Origin: Antedon bifida | Lineage: Eukaryota > Echinodermata > Crinoidea > Comatulida > Antedonidae | Assembly: GCA_963402885.1 (NCBI GenBank) | Contig: OY727101.1 | Coordinates: forward strand, 9,930,917-9,994,916 | Direction of reading: 5' to 3' | DNA length: 64,000 nucleotides | Shown here: positions 44,601-55,353 of the stretch, in pieces | Layout of the letters: every line of letters starts with the position of its first letter | Position numbering within the stretch: position 1 is the first letter of the stretch | The notes under the pieces: generated by a model | What the model was told of the DNA's origin: nothing | The model's input: the letters and a program-made list of their open reading frames with translations, nothing else | Database searches by the model: none | Translations under genes and position numbers: made by a program

Positions 44601-47600
44601 GCCATTTTTTTTCCACAGAAAGTTAGCGCATGATATAAATTAAAATTTTGCTAAGTTTCAATTGAAATTGTTGTATGGTTTTCGATCTATGTTAAATACG
44701 CGAAATTCATAAAATCATGCGTAACTTACGCTGCGCGACGCTAAAGTCATATAACGAAGTTTCTTGCACATCTACAGGTCAATCTTATGACAAAGTTATA
44801 CAATTTTATATTGGCCAGAATTAGAGATACGCTGCGAACAAAATTTGTGGAAAGAAAAAAGAATATAGAAAAAAAAAAGAAAAAAGATCCTGACAAATAA
44901 CAAGGGGTTATCCGCCAAGTGCGGATAACCAATGAAATGTTTAAAGTAATCATTTAAAACCGATTGAAATTGTATGACTAGAAAAATATCATTTAAAAGT
45001 GTCTTTAATGTAGTTTCGCTATGTCCAGCTTTGTAGGCAGATTAAAAAACTTCAGTAATGATAATAAACTAAATTATGCTTTGATAATGTACCAGTTAAG
45101 CTTGGTTCTCACTACAGATGCAACGAAAGGACGTAACGCAACGTAAGCGATATATTATTCGAACATTCGCTTGTCATTGGTCAACTTGCTTGCATTGTGT
45201 CTACGTCTTCGTGTTGCGTCCTAATGGGAACCAAGCTTAAATAAGTGTATCAATATCAACATGTTAGTGTCAATATAGCAAATTCCATTCATGATATGAT
45301 TTTCTGACCAAACATATTGTATCAATGTGATGAACTGGCCTGGGAAAGGTCATTAAGGCAAAGGTGAAACGACAATGTTTCCTTTGCATTTCCTTCTGAT
45401 TTGAAAATTAACCAATTGATTTGGAACACAGGGTTATAAACCTAAAGGATAAATTACAGCAGTACTAAGTGACACAATAAAATGACATTGAACAATTTCC
45501 CTATGATCCAATGGCCTATTTAAAAGATATTCATTCAAATACAATGGGAAGTTTACGCCCTAGGTCATATCATGGATCAGGTTCATGGTCATACCTTGTG
45601 CTGGGCTAGCCTGTGTTTTCCTAATTTGATGATGCAAAATTATCCATGAATTTGTGAGAATGTTTCCCATGTCGCTCCAGTATATTTACAAAAGTTAGAG
45701 GTTGTATATTGCTGTTATTTTAAACAGCAATATACAAGAATATACAGCAAAACTAGACTAATGTCTGGTTTAAACAATTCAGAGAGTTTCAAGTCATCTA
45801 AATTTAGAGAAATTACTCTATTTTTTATTTTAAAACAAAATTCGCCCAAGGCCATATGCTAGGCCTACTGACAGAATAAACAATTCAGAGAGTTTTTTTT
45901 GGGAACAGAAATTGGTCTAAATATCGTGATTGTTATATTATATTATACGGTATATTCCAATATAATGTAACCCATTTCTGCTGCCTTCAAAATATACCAT
46001 ATATTTTTTGACCCATGACATGAGGTGATAGTTTGCTGTGCTTTCCTTAAATTCCTCCAGCACACGTGGGTAGCAAGGGACAACATGTGGATGGAGAATA
46101 CTGTAAAAACAGTTTATACTATACAAATGTGCGGAGGACTAAAAAGGGACACCAAAGTTTATAAACTCAAATGGAATGGCAAAATTCGGGATTGACTTGT
46201 CCCCAAAACATGCTAACAGCAAACTATTAAAAGAATAATGTCTGTAAGAACCTAAAATTAAAAATGAAAAGATAGGTCAAACAAACTTCCAGCTCATGAA
46301 TGGTAGTTTTGGTAAAAAAAGTACAATTTTAAGAACACCACCCAAGAAGTACTTTTAGCAGAAACGGGGTAGCTTAAAATAAGGTATATAATAATAATAA
46401 TACCATATTTTGAGTCATTTTCAGCAGAAACAAGCCCAAAGAGTTATTCGAATTTTAGAGAAATTATTTACTTGCCAACCTCGGCCAAGGCCATAGGCAA
46501 GGCCTACTGTATGTATGAGAGATGCTTGTATGTGAAAGTGAATGTAATCAGGGTGGGATCATACTCAAGGTGGTAGTACCTGAGGGATATGGGTGTGTGC
46601 ATAGTACATGAATAAACAAGACATATTGGTGTAGCCTGAATGGCAGATTTTAGGCAACCTGGATGGGAACATTGCCATAGAGGAACACATTTTGAGCTTT
46701 GATTCTATTGCAGTTGCCAATCTAGTTCTTTATTACATTACATAGCAGATTTGCAAAAAATGTGCATACTTAGTCAGACTCAAGTTATTATGTAGATCAA
46801 TTCCTTTCTGGAAATAGTTGAGTTCACCATTTATTGTTGAATTGTTCTCACCACAGGTTCCGTGTTTGCACCACTCATGTTGCCTAGAAAGTAAGAACAT
46901 CTAAAAATCAACTAAAATCCTTTTTAAATTGTATTGTTATATTTGTATAATTATTGGGATGACATAACTACAAAACACAACAGGAACTCCTGTCATTAAT
47001 TACTGTATTTTTGTATTTTGTTAAAGTTAAAGTTAAACTTAACAATACATAGCCTGTAATAAAAACAACCAACAAAAGGAACTAACTGCTAAAATTTGAA
47101 AATAGTTCCTTTCTGTAAATTAATGGATAAGAAACTTCCTCACTGAGTTTGTTAAAGCAAACAAGATCCTCAAAAGTAAACAAGTAGAAGTTGTAAGCAA
47201 ATATGGTAGCGAATAACACAAACCTCAGTTCAATACCATAATTAAACATAGATCAATTATTTGTAGGTCTACGTGCCCATTTTTGTTTTTATCGATTTAT
47301 TCTAATGTTAAAATTTATGAATTCATTTATCTAATTTGCTGGTCTGTTTTTTTAATTGTGAAGGGCATATAGGCTTTTGCATTGCTCCTATCAATCAAAT
47401 TATTATTTTTATTTTTATGTATTTTATACTATGATGCGTTGCCAAATATTATCAAATGAAAAAAATGAAATAAAAGCCTTTATGAAGAAATAGTTACCAG
47501 AATACTGTAAATGGATTCTCCAATATTAGATTTGGCCATGTTTGGTTCAGTTGTTTTACCAAAGGCTGCCAAAAAAATATATTATAAATTAAGATAGCTT

Positions 47601-50600
47601 TTAACAATGTGTTCATGTATTTATATTGACAGTTGGCCTTGTGATCTAAATATTGAGTTTGATAATAGATGTCATTCAAATTATTGACACACAACTTTTA
47701 ACAAATATCTGCATATTGCCCGGCTCTTCATATTTAAATTCAACTAAATTCATTTGTCATGTACATGAAGCATTAACTACAGGTCACATGTAAAAAGCAA
47801 ACAATGCACACACACACCTGACATAATTCCAAATACAGTTACACAATATGTTTCAAAAATTGAAATTACACTGAATAATTCTGAATCAGTTCATTACTTA
47901 CAGTTATAGCCGAATCATTAAATATTTGTGGAGAATAGCAGTATTCTGGATTTATTCCATTTTCCAGTGATGGCCTATAAAAAAACAACAAAATTTACCA
48001 TTCAGGCAAATATAAATAAACAAAACTCCATTATCATTATGAAAAATAATAACCCCCATCAACTATGCTCCAAATTAACGCAACCCCACGTCAACTTGGT
48101 ACTCAGACGTTTTTTGCGACCGGACAATTCTTCGACAGGACATTTGACCAACAGGAAACTTCGCCTACAGTACATTTAGCCAACAGGTCAATTCGCCAAC
48201 AGACCATTGGCCAACAGACAATTTGCAGACATGGCAATTTTCGCCGAAAACCTTACGCAGTTCATTAGCACATACTATTACTTACAATACTATTTCTATA
48301 ATATTTAAAATGCATTGATCCGGCACTCACAATAGTTTGTGGTAACAAAGGATTGTTCGCTTTGTTGTTTCCCATCTTGTCATCTTGTATTATGTGTGTC
48401 AGTATATCGAAAAGTGTATTCCCCCGCACATAGCAAAAGAACTGGTCATATCGACTCATGTGTTGCCGCGTTTTTGATTCCGCGCTTCGATGGAAAGTGT
48501 AGACGCAATTGTTTGCTAAACTACGTTGTTATGCAAATGAATAGAATGTTGCCGTCATCCGTTATTGTTTAGGTGCTCATGTGGAAACTCCCTATTTCAT
48601 AATTTGATGATGCTATGGCTTTTTCTGCTGACATTTTGCAGGTATGCACATGTTCAGTGGTGCTTTGCCTCTTGTGGTACAGGTTGCTTGCCTGCTTGTG
48701 TTGCAGGGATATGTTCATCTAACCTGTCATTTGTCCTATTTAGTAAACATATTGCTAATATTTTCCCAAGAACCGACAGAAGTATGATGGGCCTGTTATA
48801 TTTTGGTGGACCCTTTTTCTTGGCTGGTTTTGGAATTGGGTGTAATATGACTTGGTTATATAGTTCTGCTATGTGATTAAAAACATCCATATGTGCATGT
48901 TTTGCCATTTCATCATATACTTGGTCACTTCCTGGACTTTCATTGTTTTTTAGGCTTTTGTCTGCTTTGTCGGGTGTAAATGGAGACTTCAACTCTTGTT
49001 TTCATTTAATTTTAGATTTGTTACTGCCTGGTACATTCTGTTTAAGTCGTCTAATTTTTCAATTTCAGCTATCTTGTCTTTTAGTGCGTCTTCTTACTCT
49101 TTGTTAAGTTCAGTATGAATATTCTTCATGATTTTATTTCTTTCTTTTTTAAGTTTAGTTTTCATTTGTTTGTCATTTAGTTTAAACATCCGGACATATT
49201 GCATCATTTTTAATGGTTAATTACATGTGCCAGAAATTGTTTATATATATATTGACAGTTCAGTAGTAACACAGGAAGTTTCTCATGTTTTATAAACGAA
49301 AATAAATTTTAAATTGGAATGAAATGCATCAAACTAGTCCCTTTTACAGTTGGAGCATAGTGCATGGTCCACTATCATCTTCAAGAAGATCGGACATTCA
49401 TCATAAGTAAATTTAGTCACCATATTATCTCACTTTGAATTAAAATTTTTATTATATTCTATTCAAGGAAGTAATATAGTAATAATGTGTTGAATTGAAT
49501 TGGCAGTTTCAAATGGACGGTTTCAATGTCTTAATACCAAAATATATAAAAGATATATTCCTAGTAAAGTTTAAATCATTGTTATTGCTATTTTAATGTT
49601 TCCGGTGTTCGTAACATGTTTAAACGTTTTCAATTTAGTTCAAAACTCATATTATAAGTGTATTGATGACCATAAATATTGTCGGAAAAGTATCCTGTCT
49701 GCAAAATGTAACCTTTCGAGCTATTGTCTGCCTAGTTATCAATTGTATGTCGGCCAACCGTATAAATGACAGAAAAATAGCATCAGCAAAGTTGTCTGTC
49801 TGTTGTCTGTCAGTTGAGTGTCTGTCGGCCAATTGTTTGTCAGCAAAATGTCCTGTTGGCAAAATGTACGGACGGTGAAAAGTCTGTCGGTCAGTAGTAT
49901 GTCTGCAAACCCAAAATGTCCAGTCACCCGTCAACTCGGCCTCAAACTAAACAGTCAGCACGGCCCAATAAAGTATGGAACACATAGAGTGCAACAAAAT
50001 GAAGGGATAAATATCAACAGTATTACATTTTCTTTGAAATTTTTGTCCTGTATGCACAGAAATAATATGTCCCATAAAATAACGTTAATAATATAATAAG
50101 TATTGTAATTTGACCAATCTTTTTTTTTAAATGGACTAAATTATTTTTAAAACGGATCCACTTAGACTAATATAGGTGTAGGCCTAAATTTATTAGCCTA
50201 TTCACATTTTTAATTTATTAGTTAATAATGGTTTACATTGTTATTATTAATCATAAGCTAATGATTTAATAAGTACTGCATACTACAATACTTTACACTT
50301 CAGTATACTGTATTATACATTTTGTAAAATTGTAAATATCTTTGCCTTCCATAGTTCCATCATAACAGTGTAAAATTAGTACTTACCAAAGGCCATGTAT
50401 AGTCCAGGTTTTTACATCACTTGGTATAACACATTTGTTCTAACAAAGAGACAGACATATTCAATTTGAAGTAAATCCTTACTTTTTTTGTATCTACCTA
50501 TTTAATGAACACATTTACTGCACTTTCACTGTGAATCCCACCTCTGTGCAGAGATTTTTTTTAAAGAAAAATCATAACAAATTTTTAAATACATTTTAAG

Positions 50601-52263
50601 AAAGTACTAAAAAGGTTTGATTTAAAAAATAAAAAAATAACTTTTACAATTGATTCGATTTTGTTTGGAGATATTTTCGCAATGTTTTTCTGTTAATACA
50701 ATTATTATTCTTACAAAGTATTTAATTTATAAATGTAGAATTGGTAAAACTCTGCCAAGTATTAAGGCTTTAAATATTTGTTTAAGAAATTATTTAATGA
50801 TTTTAAGGTATATTGCAAGGCAAAATGGAGAATCAAATGATTTTGAGAAACAATGGTTAGACTTTATTAATTTATTGTAAAAAAAAAAAAAAAAGGTTTG
50901 ATTTTTTTCAAAAGGAAAATCATAATACACAGCCTTGAAGTAGAAACTAGGACATTTGGGCGTTTTTGTTTTAACAAGATCCTAATAGAGAGGTTTCGCA
51001 ATCTTACGAATACGATAACGAAAACGGATACGTCACGCACACGTATTCGTTTTCGTAAGCCAGTAAAAATCTGTTTCGCATGGCAACGAAATATTGAGGG
51101 CGCCGTCCAAAATATGACTGCGATAAATTTGAGCGAAGCGCAGGTACGTGTTGCTTGGTGCTTGGCTACCTAGGCCTAGCGTAACATCAAAGCGAGTGAG
51201 GACTTTAAAAACTGCTATTTATCAAAATTGACCTGGCATTTTAGTAAATTACTTTAGTAAATTACTTTCAATAAATCTATAATTATATTATAATCATGAA
51301 TCATTCCTGATTCAAATGCAAAATGTGCAAAATAGATCAAAAACTATATTCGTTTTGTAGTTACGAATATGACTGGTGATATTCGTCAACACGAATACGC
51401 TTTACGAATATGAATTGGGGATCAGCTCAAAAGTTTCACAAATGTGTGACGTATCCGTTTTCGTTATCGTATTCGTAAGGTTGCGAAACCTCCCTATTAA
51501 CAATCAATTTACAGTTACAAAAAACATTGAACATTGTATTATAATTGAAACAGTCCTACTAAACACCACCAGATACCTACCAGAGCAACAAATCCTACCA
51601 CCAGAGAGCAACCATCTGCTTGGAATTGATTATTAATGTTATATTATAAATTTCAAAGCTTAATTATATCAGAAACTGATAAAAAATTGAAGTTAAAAGT
51701 GAATTTCTCGCATCACAATTCCAGAATCGAATGCGTTTGATCATCATAATAATAACGAAACGAATACGTTCATCCGTGTCTCTTGTGTATTGTATTCAGT
51801 GCTGTATGTTCACACAATTTTTCTTTTTTGTAGTAGAAATGTATTCTTTTTTTTTAAATGTATAGTGTACAGAAAAGAATTTCTGATTTTATTTGACCAA
51901 ATAAATGCTGTGAGAGTGTTATTTATTTTGAAATGTTATAGTGTACAGAAAATAATTTATTTAACCAAATAAATGCATCGGTAACGCCTCACAGTTGACC
52001 ACTGAATACAACACACAAGAGACACAGATGAACTCGTTTGTTTCGTTACTATTTATGGTGATCAAATGGATTTGATTCTGGCATTGCGATGGCGAGAAAT
52101 TCACTTTTAACTTCAACTTTATACCATTAGTAATCAATTCTGGTGGTAGGATTTGTTGCTGTGGTAGGTATCTGGTAGGTATCTGGTGGTGTTTTGTAGG
52201 ACCCTATGAAATAAAACTTACATTTTGAGCAGAAACTGATATGCAAAATGATGGTGGCCAATG
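41613..52263 (-). CDS. RNASET2: RNase T2, seven exons, N-terminal exon not found
   Basis: Acid endoribonuclease of the T2 family, normally secreted or lysosomal, cleaving single-stranded RNA through a 2',3'-cyclic phosphate. Exons on the minus strand: 52222-52263, 50387-50439, 47902-47974, 47498-47565, 46770-46883, 42746-42854, 41613-41783; GT/AG borders, phases agree, 209 residues plus TAG. Order of motifs: HWPPSFC; CAS-I WTIHGLW (catalytic His, exon 2, continuing with P in exon 3); NPEYC; LNQTWPNL; CAS-II HEWCKHGTC (Glu and His, exon 5); NYFQKGIDLHNNL; CFYNKEQVVLQQIEIC; a final Cys-rich part ending in IYYPP. All catalytic residues are present. The first 30-40 residues (signal peptide) should lie upstream of 52263 and were not identified; they may be beyond the LINE at 54.8-63 kb. 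Confidence 0.92.
42625..42700 (+). repeat. Weak tRNA-like sequence
   Basis: TGATGGTCTAGAGGTATGAA resembles an A box, and GGGCTCGTTTCCC is a poor B box at about the right distance, in the 3' flank of an RNase T2 exon intron. Probably a decayed SINE head. Confidence 0.3.
43640..44280 (+). repeat. Diverged tandem duplication, about 340-bp unit
   Basis: Both halves contain, in order, GATGACGTCAT, ATGCGCTCT-TTAAATGT, GAGCTATGACG or GAACTATGACG, GGCCATA-GATG-C-TCACAA, and a CATGATTC/ATCTACAA end. Similarity is partial, so the duplication is old or the two are separate members of a dispersed family. Confidence 0.6.
44906..44930. repeat. Hairpin GGTTATCCGC / GCGGATAACC
   Basis: Exact 10-bp arms with a 5-base loop. 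GC-rich stem in AT-rich surroundings. Could be the 3' hairpin of a Helitron-like repeat, but the CTRR end is not seen. Confidence 0.6.
45096..45240. mobile_element. 145-bp palindromic MITE with TTAA flanks
   Basis: Ends GCTTGGTTCTCACTA and the complement of AATGGGAACCAAGC, each bordered by TTAA. The whole element is nearly self-complementary (ACGTAACGCAACG opposite GTGTTGCGTC). A relative is embedded at 18763-18929. Confidence 0.75.
45702..45737. repeat. Perfect hairpin, 15-bp arms and 6-base loop
   Basis: TTGTATATTGCTGTT, loop ATTTTA, then the exact reverse complement. Lies inside an RNase T2 intron. Too short for a standard animal miRNA precursor, so most likely a MITE core. Confidence 0.6.
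46770..46883 (-). CDS. RNASET2: RNase T2 exon with catalytic block CAS-II
   Basis: Reads QHEWCKHGTCGENN and then LNYFQKGIDLHNNL, ending in the donor GTATGCAC. An internal GTGAG right after the Cys codon looks like a donor, but continuing past it gives family-conserved residues and the correct phase to the 42746-42854 exon, so it was not used. Confidence 0.92.
48062..48255. repeat. Degenerate 16-bp repeat array (foldback arm)
   Basis: Repeats of the form GACATTTGACCAACAG / CAATTCGCCAACAGAC, about eleven copies with many changes. An inverted counterpart is at 49680-49930. Located in the RNase T2 intron between exons 50387 and 47902. Confidence 0.65.
48650..49210 (-). pseudogene. LINE reverse transcriptase fragment
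   Basis: Minus strand from 49210: a lysine-rich pre-RT linker with stops (KTKLKKERNKIMKN), then SLKNNESPGSDQVYDEM, ILHPIPKPAKKKGPP, RPIILLSVLGKILAICLLNR and DEHIPATQAG. These are the first RT blocks of an APE-type LINE different from the L1- and CR1-type copies elsewhere in the window. The catalytic half is missing. Confidence 0.7.
49680..49990. repeat. Degenerate 16-bp repeat array with foldback-family end
   Basis: GTCGGCCAATTGTTTGTCAG, GCAAAATGTCCTGTTGGC and similar units run to 49920, followed by CGTCAACTCGGCCTCAAAC and CCCAATAAAGTATGGAAC, the inner sequence of the 19.7-20.9 kb foldback family. Two repeat families are therefore joined in one arm. Confidence 0.65.
50387..50439 (-). CDS. 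RNASET2: RNase T2 exon with catalytic block CAS-I
   Basis: Reads NKCVIPSDVKTWTIHGL plus the first two bases of a Trp codon. Acceptor TTTGTTAG, donor GTAAGTAC. The His in WTIHGLW is the catalytic base of the family. The next exon (47902) completes W and supplies PSLENGINPEYC. Confidence 0.92.
50640..50895 (+). pseudogene. 5'-truncated L1-type LINE, 3' end and poly(A)
   Basis: The frame at 50700-50880 reads LTKYLIYKCRIGKTLPSIKA and ends FEKQWLDFINLL with TAA, immediately followed by about 15 A. It resembles the ORF2 ends of the LINEs at 26.8 kb and 59.98 kb (short basic region, then a Trp and Leu-Leu end). A target duplication was not identified. Confidence 0.6.
50983..51499. mobile_element. 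MITE with 54-bp terminal inverted repeats
   Basis: Left 50983-51036 and right 51446-51499 match in inverted orientation at 52 of 54 positions (AGGTTTCGCAA, TACGAATACGATAACGAAAA). The flanks allow a TA duplication, as in Tc1/mariner, but this is ambiguous. The 410-bp interior contains no transposase. In the RNase T2 intron 1 region. Confidence 0.8.
51554..52201. mobile_element. Foldback repeat with about 200-250 bp arms
   Basis: Left arm 51554-51800 and right arm 51999-52201 are inverted copies (TCCTACTAAACACCACCAGA against TCTGGTGGTGTTTTGTAGGA). The left arm has an extra segment of about 60 bp. The loop contains a short direct repeat (TATAGTGTACAGAAAA twice). It ends 20 bases from the RNase T2 splice donor at 52221. 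Confidence 0.8.
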
Positions 52264-54842
52264 CTGTGAAAATGTTAGGTAATCCCAATCATTTCTTAAA
52301 GAAGAAGAAGAGAAGAAGATAACATAAAAACTTTAGATCGATTTTAGGATTTTGATTAATTAATGGGAATATTTCTAAAAGACGTCGTGGAATCGTTGGA
52401 AAAAACATAATTGACTTGACTGTCGAAGTTTCGTATTGCTGCCTGGCTGTCGCCTTGTTGATATATAACCTTTCATCATTCACCTCATGCCATTATTTGT
52501 ACCACTACACTCATAAACATCATTATTTGTATACTGTATTACTTGAAGATGAAAAATGAAGATTAATATTTTAATCAGCTTTTTGAAAAAAAAAAAAGAT
52601 TTTTCCAGGACAATATGGTTTTTTAATTTTGAAATTTCTTCAAATTGCTCATAACATTAAATAATGCTGTGTATAAAGTTCCGGCAGAATGAACACACAA
52701 TTTTTGACTGATTAGCTGGCTTAGTCTTGTGGTACTGCGGATAGGGATCTAGTGGTTTTGTAGGTTCAATTCTCAATCATCATCTTTACTCATCATCGTC
52801 TTTACCCACCATTCCTAGAGATTTTTTTTATAGGTTTTTGGCCCGATCGTCTCAGAGTCAGCGTAGGCCTATGTTGGATTCTGTGTATGTAACAATGGGC
52901 AGTTGAGTTCCAGTGCCAGAACCCTAACCCCACCATTATTAATATTATGATGTGCAGCGATTTTATTTTCAAGTTAGGTGCGAAATACAGCGTGTATACA
53001 GTGTAGTAGTCGGATTCTAGTCAAGGCACCCCATCGCAAAGTTGCCCCTCGCAAAGTCGCCTCTAAACGTTAAAATAGTTTACAAGTGCGTAAAATTACA
53101 CAATTCATATTCTTGGGCAATTTGAACACAAAATAACACGGAACGTGTAGGCATAAAAAGGGTAAGCCCCGCCGTGTATTACCAGTAGTCTCAGTTCACA
53201 GTACATTGATCGGCAACGCTCCCATCACAGAGAGGAAGCCCCGAAGTAATTACTTCACTGTCGCGCACACTTAAACGATGCGCTAGCTCACCAGCGGGGA
53301 AAACCCGTAATTGCTCTGCATTGCTCCAAATTTTACAATGATGTCGATCGCATTCGAAAGCGGTCTCGTTTAATTTTGGTCGCGATAAAATCTAAATTAT
53401 TTTTACTTTGGTATGAATATTTATTATTAATAATTAAATTTTTTTTATTTTTTATTTTACAGGTCTAGGAGAAATATGTGTGCCTTCAAAAATGACAATT
53501 TGTAAACATAGTTTAAGATAATAATATTATTCGGCATATGTTAACAGTACAGGTAGGTACAATTATAAGTAAGTAATTATTTAAATGTGAAATTTTATAG
53601 GGACCGAAGGTTAGCGCATAGAGACTATTTGTATTTTGCGCTATATAAATTAAAACCATTAAATCATTATGTCTTTTTTTTTTATATGCAAAAAAATATG
53701 TAAAACAATTCAGTTTACTTTTATTAAGTGGGTATTACAATGATGGAAACAACAACGGAAAGGCAATCCCATCATTATCCATTATAAAATTGCATCATAT
53801 CACCAAATATGTCGTAAAAATGATGATGTGTGTGTGTGTGTATTCGTCGTATGTCCGTGTATGTATTATTCCGTGCCTCTTCACTGTCTTGTTTAATTTA
53901 AAATTAAATAAACACCCGATATGAGGATATTTATTAGGTTTGATAAATAGAATGTTCTATAACCAAAATAAAATGGTTGAAAGGAATTTGTTCAGTAAAA
54001 TGATCATTATGCTGTTGATTAAAAGGCGACTCACAATTTCTGAAACCAGTCGGAGCTACGGTGACCTTTGACATAGGCAACATTTATTTATAATGCAACT
54101 TTTCTTTTAAATACAAATGATATTATATATAATTGACTGGTCTGTGTCTGGTGTAGATGTTTTAATTTTTGTATAAATAGACAGCCTTCACATCTCTTCA
54201 GATGTACACCAGACATGTGTTAACAAGTGGTACAAATTTAATGTGGGTGGGTAAATATTGTCTAGGTAAAAATGAAAATGTTGATGCTTTTTCACAATTT
54301 TCTGCCTGTAACCAAATTTAGAGCCATGTAAGACACAGTTAAAAAAAGTAAAAGGTCTAATATTTCTTTTAGGCAACCACAAGTGCTTCAACAATACATA
54401 TGTACAATATACAGCATTTCTAATTGTTATTAATTACCTTTTAAGGGGGTCTAAAAATATAAATTAATTAGTTTGGTACAAAATTTGGTATTGACGTTTT
54501 CAGGGGTTTTCAGTATCATAGATACACTTATTATGAGGTAAGCTTTGGATTACGTTGTTGAATTTGATACTAGGGCATCAAGGGGATAGTTGCAATATGC
54601 TATTTAGGGGGTTACAGTACGCCACAACGAAATGTCCCATAGATCACTTAAATTGGCAAAACTGTCCTAATTAAAATTTTCAGCCAAATCCGTGATGTGA
54701 CCCACACCAATTTTCAGAATATTGGTTGATTTGACACGGAATGACCCCATAGCACTCGCACATAGAATCGTCAGCCAATTGTACGCACAACCATAAAAAC
54801 GTACAAAGCCTGGATTTTTTTTAAACTAATGTTGAGTTTGGA
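52264..54842. other. Interval upstream of the first recognised RNase T2 exon
   Basis: Expected to hold the signal-peptide exon unless it is further away, but no convincing exon was found. At 52348-52440 there is a stretch similar to 3490-3595 (GATTTTGATTAATTAATGGG). A weak tRNA-like piece lies at about 52725-52790 (GGTTCAATTCTC). The stretch 53160-53400 is GC-richer and CpG-bearing and is a candidate promoter region. A TG repeat is at 53827-53842. Confidence 0.5.
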
Positions 54843-55283
54843 ATGGCATGTGTCAAACATATGCATAGTACCGGCTCTCTGATTTTTATGGATGAAATCG
54901 ATCCTAAGCTACAATCAATCAGTGTGAAACTTAACGATACACCGTCTATTCATGTCAAGACCAATCTAATCAGTGAATTCACTTTTGATGAATTATTACA
55001 AGCCAGGAAAGTCATATTTGAGGCTGCCAAGTGTAAGCACCGTGACCATGAAGTTACTCAGCATGGCGCCGGGACCGATACGGGGACGGACACCACCGGG
55101 GCAGTGAATGGTCCTACAAGCAAAACGCTAAGTACCTTTTCAACTTATAACTTAACTTTAAAGTCACGTAGATCAGTGGATATTGCAGCTGATGATATTA
55201 GAGAGCTCTGCCTATTTGGTCATCGTAATAGTTTTCCAAAATCTTGTTTGAGCTCTACAAGTCAGCCCAAATCTAAGATGTAA
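54843..55283 (+). pseudogene. N-terminal part of the CR1-type ORF1
   Basis: Starts MACVKHMHSTG and contains EFTFDELLQARKVIFEAAKC, a helical segment. The frame ends at 55283 and the remaining ORF1 continues in another frame from about 55286, so one small indel separates the two. No domain name assigned. Confidence 0.5.
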
Positions 55284-55353
55284 ACAAACTACCACTGTTA
55301 CCATAGGGACTGACGCCATTATACACGAACCCGTCACAGAACCTACTTTAACC

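Larger units (their letters stand above)
42855..46769. other. RNase T2 intron, 3.9 kb
   Basis: Carries repeats only: a diverged direct duplication at 43640-44280, a hairpin at 44906-44930, a palindromic MITE at 45096-45240 and a hairpin at 45702-45737. The frames at 43429-43650 (plus) and 45938-46126 (minus) show no family resemblance and are not called genes. Confidence 0.6.

Noticed and set aside
45702-45737. miRNA precursor
   Set aside because: Stem of 15 bp is too short and no mature-miRNA-like seed is recognised; MITE core is likelier.
45938-46126. Minus-strand frame with VVPCYPRVLEEFKES, as an extra RNase T2 exon
   Set aside because: The flanking T2 exons already join in phase (46770 to 42854) with family-conserved residues on both sides, so there is no room for it.
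52520-52580. Minus-strand sequence ending FIFHLQ before a GT, as the missing RNase T2 leader exon
   Set aside because: It lies in a repeat related to the TTAA MITE family and no acceptable start or hydrophobic leader precedes it.
53160-53400. Possible snRNA or other structured RNA gene in the GC-richer patch
   Set aside because: Compared by memory with U1, U2, U4, U5, U6, U11 and U12 and no convincing match; may simply be a promoter-like region.
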